The position numbers and the translations under genes were made by a program. A DNA stretch of 9,435 nucleotides, taken from assembly GCA_015062715.1 (NCBI GenBank), contig SUUD01000058.1, positions 1 through 9,435 on the forward strand, given 5' to 3'. The notes beneath the pieces are model-generated. The model worked only from the letters and a program-made list of their open reading frames with translations. It did no database searches and was not told the DNA's origin. Below are positions 1 through 4,559 of this stretch, piece after piece. This DNA comes from Olsenella sp. (GTDB lineage: Bacteria > Actinomycetota > Coriobacteriia > Coriobacteriales > Atopobiaceae). Position 1 is the first letter of the stretch, and each line of letters starts with the position of its first letter.

Positions 1-452
1 ACCTGGCGCTCCACGTAGACGAAGGTGGTGTCCTGGGTGACGGTCTCGAGGTAGTCGGAGCCGTTGCCGCCCAGGACCGAAGCCAGGACGCGGGCGGTGA
101 CCGGCGCGTTGGTGACCTCCTGGGGGTTGCAGTAGATGGTCTTGCAGTCGACGCTCATGGCAAGGACGTTGCCCTTGCGGTCGTAGATGGTGCCGCGCTT
201 GGCGTTGATGACGGCCACGTTGGTGCGCTGGGTCTCGGCGCGCTCCGCGAGGCGCGGCCCGTCGATGACCTGGATCCACACCAGGCGCAGCACGATGATG
301 CCCATGACCAGGAAGAAGAGGCCCTCGACCAGGTTCATGACCGAGGACGGCGCGCCAAGGGGCAGGCCGCCGCGAGAAGGGCGCGGCGCCTCGTCATAGG
401 AGGAGCCGCGCCTGTTGCCGGCGTTGGAACGCGACTGTCGGGAACCCGCCAT
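1..452 (-). CDS. ftsI: Septal peptidoglycan transpeptidase FtsI (PBP2/PBP3 class), N-terminal part, cut by window edge
   Basis: Class B penicillin-binding protein that cross-links septal peptidoglycan outside the membrane, working with FtsW and the FtsL/FtsB/FtsQ group. Only the first 150 residues are visible. The start is ATG at 452, 11 bases after the stop of the FtsL-like gene; the Shine-Dalgarno is weak (AGGA overlapping the upstream stop), which suggests translational coupling. Residues 1-37 are a basic, Ser/Arg/Gly-rich cytoplasmic tail. Residues about 41-60 form one hydrophobic membrane anchor. Residues 86-98 carry the RGTIYDRKGNVLA signature that opens the extracytoplasmic N-terminal domain of class B PBPs. 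The SxxK, SxN and KTG transpeptidase motifs lie beyond the window. Position directly after mraZ-rsmH-ftsL supports FtsI rather than another class B PBP, although a SpoVD-like paralogue cannot be told apart from this fragment. Confidence 0.93.
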   Translation of the reverse strand, partial: MAGSRQSRSNAGNRRGSSYDEAPRPSRGGLPLGAPSSVMNLVEGLFFLVMGIIVLRLVWIQVIDGPRLAERAETQRTNVAVINAKRGTIYDRKGNVLAMSVDCKTIYCNPQEVTNAPVTARVLASVLGGNGSDYLETVTQDTTFVYVERQ

Positions 453-463
453 GCCTGGCGGTC

Positions 464-1150
464 CTAGGCTTGTGCGGATGCGTCGTCGGCCGCGGCGTCC
501 GGGTCGGCCACCTCGGCCTCGTCCGTGGTCGCGCCGGCCTTGGCGGTGTCGTCGACGTCGGCGTCCCCGGAGGCGGGCATCGCCATCGTCGTGTAGATGC
601 GCTCGGGCTCTTCCTCTGCCTCGGCGTCCTCGGCAGGGCCGAAGAGGAACTCCATGGTGCCCTCGAGCGCCTCGGAGCTCGCGGCCTCGTCCTGCTCGGA
701 TGCGGCCTCGTCCTGCTCGACGGGCGCGGGAGCGGCGACGAGCGGGACCGAGATCTCCTCGTAGTCGGTGACCTTCACCATGCCGTAGTTCTGGGTGGCG
801 ATGCGGTCGATGCGCGAGGTGTCGGCGAGGACGGACCTCGTGACCTTGAGGTCGGTCTCGAGCACCTGCGCGGCCTTGATCTGGGCGCGCAGGCTGCTGG
901 TCGACTGGAGCGTGGTGAGCGTGGCCGCGCAGATGCCGACGCGGCAGGCCCCCAGTATGACGACGGTCACGACGGCAATTACCGCCAGCCGTGCCCGCAC
1001 GAGGAAGTCGTCGGAGACACCCTGGCGTACGCGCGCGTCGAGGCCGGCGCCATTGACGACCTCGAGGGCCGGGCGCAGCGACGCGCGCTGGTATGCCTGG
1101 CTCCCCTCGGCATATGCAAGGCTCACGGCCTCGGATCCTGCGTAGCTCAT
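464..1150 (-). CDS. ftsL: FtsL-like cell division protein with long acidic C-terminal tail
   Basis: Likely the bitopic divisome protein FtsL, which pairs with FtsB/DivIC through a coiled coil and helps activate FtsWI. The 228 residues contain a cytoplasmic N-terminus (1-52), one membrane segment (about 54-77, Val/Ile/Ala-rich), a short predicted coiled coil (about 78-112), and the segment SRIDRIATQNYGMVKV (112-127), resembling the FtsL/DivIC-family pattern of an Ile-rich helix followed by LGM/YGMV. Sequence alone is weakly diagnostic; position between rsmH and ftsI carries much of the call. Start ATG 1150 is chosen because AAGGAG lies five bases upstream (1156-1161). The frame stays open to a GTG at 1300, but that extension is low-complexity His/Thr/Pro from the repeat leader and lacks a good ribosome site. 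Odd: residues 138-228 are a long Ala/Asp/Glu-rich tail, predicted extracytoplasmic, containing EQDEAAS twice in tandem. Confidence 0.82.
   Translation of the reverse strand: MSYAGSEAVSLAYAEGSQAYQRASLRPALEVVNGAGLDARVRQGVSDDFLVRARLAVIAVVTVVILGACRVGICAATLTTLQSTSSLRAQIKAAQVLETDLKVTRSVLADTSRIDRIATQNYGMVKVTDYEEISVPLVAAPAPVEQDEAASEQDEAASSEALEGTMEFLFGPAEDAEAEEEPERIYTTMAMPASGDADVDDTAKAGATTDEAEVADPDAAADDASAQA
682..720 (-). repeat. 21-bp in-frame tandem duplication inside the FtsL-like gene
   Basis: An 18-base block beginning gcggcctcgtcctg occurs at 682-699 and again at 703-720, exactly 21 bases apart, so the frame is kept. It encodes EQDEAAS twice (residues about 145-158) in the acidic tail. This is visible directly. 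It fits replication slippage in a low-constraint segment. Confidence 0.85.
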
Positions 1151-1155
1151 GGTGA

Positions 1156-1161
1156 CTCCTT
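1156..1161 (-). promoter_or_regulatory. Ribosome binding site that sets the FtsL-like start
   Basis: AAGGAG on the minus strand, five bases before ATG 1150. No comparable site precedes the GTG at 1300 that would open the same frame 150 bases earlier, so this site favours the 228-residue product. Confidence 0.75.
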
Positions 1162-1292
1162 GGTGGTGCGTGTGTGGTTCGTTCGTGCCGCTGGTGTGGT
1201 GCGTTTGTGGTGTGATGGTGGTGTGGTGCGGCGGTGGTGCGTTGGTGGTTCGTTTGGGGTGCGTTCGTGGTTCGTGGTGGTGCGTTGTGGTG
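1161..1292 (-). repeat. C/A-rich, nearly U-free low-complexity leader between rsmH and ftsL
   Basis: In the mRNA sense this 132-base stretch contains, by hand count, about 67 C, 49 A, 15 G and 1 U. It is a degenerate repeat of units like ACGCACCACC and ACGAACCAC. The heptamer ACGCACC (GGTGCGT on the plus strand) occurs exactly five times, starting at plus-strand positions 1165, 1198, 1236, 1258 and 1279; spacing is irregular, so it is not a simple tandem array. The RNA would be almost unable to form stable structure. C-rich, G-poor unstructured RNA is what Rho utilisation sites look like, and A/C-rich unstructured leaders can also help ribosome loading; either role is inference. No -10/-35 pair was recognised in it. 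Confidence 0.7.
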
Positions 1293-1304
1293 CTATTCAC
1301 GTCT

Positions 1305-1318
1305 CGGCCTTGCGGCCG
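1305..1318 (-). other. Small RNA hairpin with GCAA tetraloop just after rsmH
   Basis: Minus-strand CGGCC-GCAA-GGCCG: a perfect five-pair GC stem closed by a GNRA-type tetraloop, 19 bases after the rsmH stop. No U tract follows, so it is not an intrinsic terminator. It could stabilise the rsmH 3' end or mark a processing point before the C/A-rich leader; function is unproven. Confidence 0.45.
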
Positions 1319-1337
1319 TTCTGTGACCTCTCATGCG

Positions 1338-2294
1338 CTAGGCGTCGAGCCTCACCGCCACGCGCATCTTGGCGCTCCGTGCCCGGGGGTTCTCCTCGAG
1401 CTCCTCGGCGCCGGCGACCAGGGGCCGCCTCGTCCTGACGTCGAGCACCGGCACGTTCCCGCACACGCACACCGGGAGGTCCGGCGGGCAGGTGCAGCCC
1501 CGTGACATCTCGCCGAAGACGTGCTTGACGATGCGGTCCTCGAGCGAGTGGTAGCTGATGACGCAGATCCTGCCGCCGGGATGGGCCCAGCGCACGGCTG
1601 CCTCGAGGCCCCGCTCCAGGACCTCCAGCTCATGGTTCACCTCGATGCGCAGCGCCTGGAAGGACTTGCGCGCGGGGTGTCCCCCATGCCGGCGCGCGGC
1701 GGCGGGAATCCCCGCCTTGACGGCGTCGGCGAGCTCGAGGGTGGTGGCAAAGGGCGCCTTGGCGCGCCTGCGCACGATCTCTCGTGCGATGCGGGCCGCG
1801 TGGCCCTCGTCACCGTAGACGCGAAGGATCCGGGTGAGGTCTGCTTCGTTGTAGGTGTTTACGACCTCTGCTGCGGTTAGGGTGTTGTTCCCCGGATCCA
1901 TCCGCATGTCAAGTGGGGCGTCTTCGTGGTAGGAGAAGCCCCGTTCGGGAATATCGAGCTGTGGCGAGGAGACGCCGAGGTCGAACAGGAAGCAGTCGAC
2001 CCCGTCGACGCGCGCCTTGAGCAGGAGCTCGTCGAGGTCCCCGAAGTTTCCCTTGAGGAACAGGTGGGCGGCCTCGGGGGCCTCCCGCTCCATGCGCCTC
2101 TCGGCCGCCTCGAGCGCCATGTCGTCCTGGTCGATGCCCAGGGACAGGCCCCCGGGCGCGATGCGGCGGGCGAGCTCGACCGTATGGCCGGCTCCCCCGA
2201 GCGTGCAGTCGCAGACGACGTCTCCCGGCTTGGGGTCCAGCTCGCGCAGGACCTCCTCGAGCATCACGGGTACGTGCCGGTATTCGCTTGTCAA
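1338..2294 (-). CDS. rsmH: 16S rRNA (cytosine-1402-N4) methyltransferase RsmH (MraW)
   Basis: S-adenosylmethionine-dependent enzyme that adds the N4-methyl group to C1402 of 16S rRNA in the ribosomal P site. At 318 residues it matches the usual length of about 310. Visible motifs in order: HVPVMLEEV (7-15), the SAM-binding loop DCTLGGAGHT (29-38), DLGVSSPQLD (105-114), RGFSY (118-122), PLDMRMD (127-133), HPARKSFQALRIEVN (206-220), SYHSLEDRIVK (247-257), a Cys cluster (C267, C269, C276, C278), and a C-terminal RARSAKMRVA (304-313). The start is an unusual TTG at 2294, supported by GGGAGGG (2300-2306) five bases upstream and because the conserved HVPVM motif begins only six residues later. It follows mraZ by 18 bases, so the two are surely cotranscribed. 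187 bases separate it from the FtsL-like gene, unusually long for this cluster. Confidence 0.97.
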   Translation of the reverse strand: MTSEYRHVPVMLEEVLRELDPKPGDVVCDCTLGGAGHTVELARRIAPGGLSLGIDQDDMALEAAERRMEREAPEAAHLFLKGNFGDLDELLLKARVDGVDCFLFDLGVSSPQLDIPERGFSYHEDAPLDMRMDPGNNTLTAAEVVNTYNEADLTRILRVYGDEGHAARIAREIVRRRAKAPFATTLELADAVKAGIPAAARRHGGHPARKSFQALRIEVNHELEVLERGLEAAVRWAHPGGRICVISYHSLEDRIVKHVFGEMSRGCTCPPDLPVCVCGNVPVLDVRTRRPLVAGAEELEENPRARSAKMRVAVRLDA

Positions 2295-2312
2295 GGCGTC
2301 CCTCCCCTCGGC

Positions 2313-2747
2313 CTACTCGGCAGAGTCGAACATGAGGGCATCGAGCTCGGCGTCGTCGTCGGCATCGTCGTCGACGGTCGCGGCGTTCCAGACCTCGAAG
2401 TGGTCACCGTTGCCGATGACCGTGACGGCACGGGAGATCCCGTACTGCTCGAGCTTCGCGGCGGGAAGCTTGCCAAGCGCGATGCGACCGGCATTGTCGA
2501 CCTCGACGATGACGGTCCTCGCGTTGAGCTTCCTCTTGAGGGCGTCGTGCTTGCGGTTGCGCGCGTCGAAGCCGTTCTCGAAGAAGCTCATGACCCACTC
2601 GGCGTGGGCCTCGGGGGTGAACCCATAGATCGCGCCATTGACGGGAACCAGGTGGACCACGCCGTCGAACTGCTTGCGGAAGCTGGCGGGAAGGGTGAGG
2701 CGCTGCTTGGCGTCCAGGTTGTGCTGGTAGGAGCCGGTCAGGTACAC
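2313..2747 (-). CDS. mraZ: MraZ, DNA-binding transcriptional regulator of the dcw cluster
   Basis: Ring-forming DNA-binding protein with two SpoVT/AbrB-like repeats that in other bacteria represses its own division and cell wall operon. I choose GTG 2747, with AGGAGG at 2752-2757. This gives 144 residues starting MYLTGSYQHNLDAKQR, which aligns with the family's usual start (M-F-x-G-x-Y-x-H-x-x-D-x-K-G-R, about 143 residues). An ATG at 2774 adds nine residues (MDTEERGGR) and lacks a well-spaced ribosome site. Repeat one covers about 5-47 with DAKQR (12-16), where the usual Gly of DxKGR is Gln; repeat two covers about 77-120 with a normal DNAGR (84-88). The C-terminus is acidic (DDDADDDAE, 126-134). 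It is the first gene of its operon, with matching operator boxes upstream (2833-2862). Confidence 0.95.
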   Translation of the reverse strand: MYLTGSYQHNLDAKQRLTLPASFRKQFDGVVHLVPVNGAIYGFTPEAHAEWVMSFFENGFDARNRKHDALKRKLNARTVIVEVDNAGRIALGKLPAAKLEQYGISRAVTVIGNGDHFEVWNAATVDDDADDDAELDALMFDSAE

Positions 2748-2751
2748 CCTT

Positions 2752-2757
2752 CCTCCT
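2752..2757 (-). promoter_or_regulatory. Ribosome binding site that sets the mraZ start
   Basis: Perfect AGGAGG, four bases before GTG 2747. It lies inside what would be the coding sequence if ATG 2774 were used. Together with family length this argues for the GTG start. Confidence 0.65.
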
Positions 2758-2812
2758 CTCTCTTCCGTGTCCATGGCGTCGCGAGACACCAGTCCCCTTG
2801 ATGGCTGAATCG

Positions 2813-2841
2813 ATGATAACGCAAACGCGATTTTTTGCCAC
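2813..2841 (-). promoter_or_regulatory. Likely mraZ operon promoter
   Basis: On the minus strand, GTGGCA (2836-2841, four of six matches to TTGACA) is followed after 17 bases by TATCAT (2813-2818, close to TATAAT). This predicts a start near 2806 and a leader of about 60 bases. The stretch is visibly richer in A/T than its surroundings. The -35 lies within the MraZ-type boxes, as expected for autorepression. The hexamers are imperfect, so exact placement is tentative. Confidence 0.55.
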
Positions 2842-2862
2842 ACTTCGCCCCACTTTTCCCCC
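2833..2862 (-). promoter_or_regulatory. Three phased 10-bp MraZ-type operator boxes
   Basis: Reading the minus strand, three 10-base units follow each other without gaps: GGGGGAAAAG (2862-2853), TGGGGCGAAG (2852-2843), TGTGGCAAAA (2842-2833). The repeating pattern is a G-rich half followed by an A-rich half with one helical turn per unit. MraZ of Escherichia coli is known to bind TGGGN direct repeats spaced by five bases, that is the same 10-base period, in front of its own gene. Position directly upstream of mraZ and over the predicted -35 makes autoregulation likely. Confidence 0.75.
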
Positions 2863-2899
2863 TTTCGAAACGTTTCCGCGGGTGAACGGCCATCTTGGG

Positions 2900-2943
2900 G
2901 GTCCAAACGGGACCACGCCCCACCAGATGTTGTGGTGGGGCGT
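2900..2943. repeat. Two adjoining inverted repeats upstream of the mraZ promoter
   Basis: GGTCC-aaacg-GGACC (2900-2914) is followed immediately by ACGCCCCACCA-gatgttg-TGGTGGGGCGT (2915-2943), with perfect 5-bp and 11-bp arms. No T tract follows on either strand, so neither is a standard intrinsic terminator. They lie about 40 bases upstream of the MraZ boxes and could end read-through from the gene at 3193-4143 or bind a protein; neither is shown. A short inverted repeat, CCGC-tcgg-GCGG, follows shortly after. I saw nothing gene-like in the rest of 2863-3047. Confidence 0.55.
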
Positions 2944-3047
2944 CGGGCGAGACACCACCGCTCGGGCGGCATCGGAACAAATCGAACGGTTTTCTCCGAA
3001 CGCGATGTGGCGAAGATGTGAGTCGTGTGGGAAGGGCGATGGCCGGC

Positions 3048-3189
3048 GCGTCAACGCACCAGCTGTGCGGGGGCCTTGCGAGAAGGCACCGCATAGCTGG
3101 TGCGTCGATACGCGCCTAGTGCATCTACGCACCGCTTGTGCGGGGCGTTTGTGCGAAGGTCCCTCACGAACGGTGCGTTGGCGCGGGCC
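3048..3189. repeat. 142-bp double-hairpin repeat, copy A, just after the nuclease-like gene
   Basis: Ungapped match to 4411-4552: by my alignment 123 of 142 positions agree. It holds two hairpins joined by a linker of about 20 bases (from about 3108). On the plus strand the first has arms ACGCACCAGCTGTGCGG (3054-3070) and CCGCATAGCTGGTGCGT (3089-3105), 17 bp with one wobble position, around an inner GCCTT-gcgag-AAGGC. The second begins ACGCACCG (3127-3134) and closes with CGGTGCGT (3171-3178). The two hairpins resemble each other, so each copy is itself a dimer of a unit of about 55 bases. It ends three bases from the stop of the gene at 3193, on its downstream side. Confidence 0.85.
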
Positions 3190-3192
3190 GAA

Positions 3193-4143
3193 TCACAACA
3201 TTGAGTGGTGCGGCGCCAGAAGGAGGGAGGCAAGCGCCCTGCGGGAGTAGGCCGTGCGCTCCGAGGGCTCGACGTAGCGCTTGCCCAGGCCCCTGCAGAT
3301 TGTCTTGTGCAGCAGGTCGCGACCCTTCTCCGTCTTAAGCTCGGCATTGGTCACGCGAGCAAGGCGAATCCCCTTGAGCTCGATCTCCTTCTCGCGGATT
3401 GAGTCGCGCGTCATGCCCTTGGGGTCAGCGTGTTCGAGATCGCTGTCGTATTCGAGGCCAAAGCGCCTGTCGGGCCAGTAGAGGTCGATGAACCTCCTGG
3501 GTCCATCCTCCCCCGCTCCTGCAGGCACCTCCCAGTTGAGATGGGGCATGCCGACCTCACGTCCACCCATCTCGCTGGGCAGCGAGACGAGCATCGACGT
3601 GATTGTCTCGCGAGGTGACGCGGAGCCGTCTGCCACCCATGCCAGCGCGCCCGCCGCCTTCTGCGCCTGCGGTGCATTCCCAGCCCCCTCGAGGTAGCCC
3701 AGCAGTCGTTCGCGCGTTGTAAGCACGCGGCGCCCGGCAAATCCCCTGCTGTTCGACGGGTCGAACCGGTAGGTCGAGCAGAGCTCGTAGCCAAGGCGGA
3801 CAAGCTCGATGCGCGACAGCCGGGACGCCATCTGGAGGAAGCAGAACTCGGGGGTGCTCACATACACGCCCCGCACGGGAGACACAAACGAGCCTGGTGG
3901 CACCTCATGCGGCCAGAGACTGCAGGCAAACCAATCGGAGACAACCCTCTTGCGGCAGCTAGAGATGAGAAGGTGGACGGGAGATCTCCCGCATCCGAGC
4001 CTCTGCAGGCAGGACTCCCTGTCCATAAGGGCATGCAGCGAGCACTCGGCATCGGCGAGTGACGCCACGTCGACGGGCTGCCGGAGCGCGTCCTCGCGCT
4101 CGAGGTACGTCAGAGAGGAGTATGCCGAGAGATAGATGCCCAT
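3193..4143 (-). CDS. Unrecognised protein with DUF559/PD-(D/E)XK-like C-terminal nuclease region
   Basis: Not identifiable to a named family; about 316 residues if started at ATG 4143. Residues 80-125 contain PPGSFVSPVRGVYVSTPEFCFLQMA, resembling the segment in AbiEi-like and DUF559-associated proteins just before a helical region. Residues 178-266 look like a small PD-(D/E)XK nuclease core: helix glutamate in SPRET (E179), then FIDLYWP (D220), GLEYDS (E231, D233), H238, and a closing strand GIRLARVTNAEL after a charged helix. This matches the DUF559/Vsr-type order D...ExD...H...G.RL.RVT. Function is inferred only: DNA cleavage, possibly phage defence. No membrane segment or partner gene is visible. 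It stands alone between xerD and the dcw cluster, bracketed by direct copies of a hairpin repeat, and looks less GC-rich than its neighbours. The start is uncertain: no ribosome site precedes ATG 4143 or ATG 4173, and the frame is open to 4302; TATCGT six bases before ATG 4143 would fit leaderless transcription, weakly. Confidence 0.7.
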   Translation of the reverse strand: MGIYLSAYSSLTYLEREDALRQPVDVASLADAECSLHALMDRESCLQRLGCGRSPVHLLISSCRKRVVSDWFACSLWPHEVPPGSFVSPVRGVYVSTPEFCFLQMASRLSRIELVRLGYELCSTYRFDPSNSRGFAGRRVLTTRERLLGYLEGAGNAPQAQKAAGALAWVADGSASPRETITSMLVSLPSEMGGREVGMPHLNWEVPAGAGEDGPRRFIDLYWPDRRFGLEYDSDLEHADPKGMTRDSIREKEIELKGIRLARVTNAELKTEKGRDLLHKTICRGLGKRYVEPSERTAYSRRALASLLLAPHHSML

Positions 4144-4410
4144 ACACCGACGATACGACCAGCCCAAGGGCATGGGACCGGCGTTTGCACGACTTCTTTC
4201 AACGTCTGACCAACTTCCAACAGACTTCCAACAGATTTGCCGAACGCCCACGTAGGCGACTCGTCTCAACGGGCCTTGACGTCGATCGAGCTGCGAGAGC
4301 AAGCGTGGAGGATATGTGAATGCGCAGGTATAGGTGGTGGTCCAGGCGTCTGAGCCCGCACGTCACGTCTCGAAGCGGACACTTTGCGCACGAATGCCTC
4401 TGTGGTGGCC
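4144..4410. other. Gene-free stretch upstream of the nuclease-like gene
   Basis: No supported gene on either strand. It contains an 11-bp tandem repeat (4214-4235) and no convincing -10/-35 pair. The in-frame extension of the downstream gene (4144-4302) shows no recognisable protein features and begins only with TTG, so I treat it as non-coding, with low certainty. Confidence 0.5.
4214..4235 (-). repeat. Perfect 11-bp tandem repeat upstream of the nuclease-like gene
   Basis: On the minus strand TCTGTTGGAAG occurs twice back to back, followed by a partial echo (TTGG). One helical turn apart, the copies would face the same side of DNA, as operator half-sites do. It lies about 70-90 bases before ATG 4143. 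A regulatory role is conjecture. Confidence 0.5.
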
Positions 4411-4552
4411 GCGTCAACGCACCTGCTGTGCGGGGCCCTTGCGAGAAGGCACCGCACGAACGATGCGTTGATACGTGCCTGGTGCATCTACGTACCGCTT
4501 GTGCGGGGCGTTTGCGCGAAGGCACCGCGCGGACGATGCGTTGGCGCGGGCC
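4411..4552. repeat. 142-bp double-hairpin repeat, copy B, just after xerD
   Basis: Second copy of the element at 3048-3189, same orientation, no indels. The outer and inner stem segments are kept (for example TGTGCGG against CCGCACG) while the middle of the first stem has diverged. In the second hairpin several differences keep pairing: the inner arm GTGCGG faces CCGCGC here, where copy A has a C/T mismatch. It ends seven bases from the xerD stop. It may act as an RNA stabiliser or weak terminator for the pyrG-xerD transcript; there is no U tract. Confidence 0.85.
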
Positions 4553-4559
4553 CGCTCCC

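Noticed and set aside
1151..1300. His/Thr/Pro-rich N-terminal extension of the FtsL-like protein from GTG 1300
   Set aside because: It is only the translation of the C/A-rich repeat leader; no good ribosome site precedes the GTG, while AAGGAG precedes ATG 1150.
2900..2943. Intrinsic terminator upstream of mraZ
   Set aside because: Strong stems but no T run on either strand.
2775..2972. Longer MraZ form starting near 2972
   Set aside because: The added segment spans the promoter, the operator boxes and an inverted repeat, and family members are about 143 residues long.
3048..4552. Insertion sequence or composite transposon flanked by the 142-bp repeats
   Set aside because: No transposase is encoded, and the repeats are internally palindromic dimers unlike IS ends. 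A cassette or duplication remains possible.
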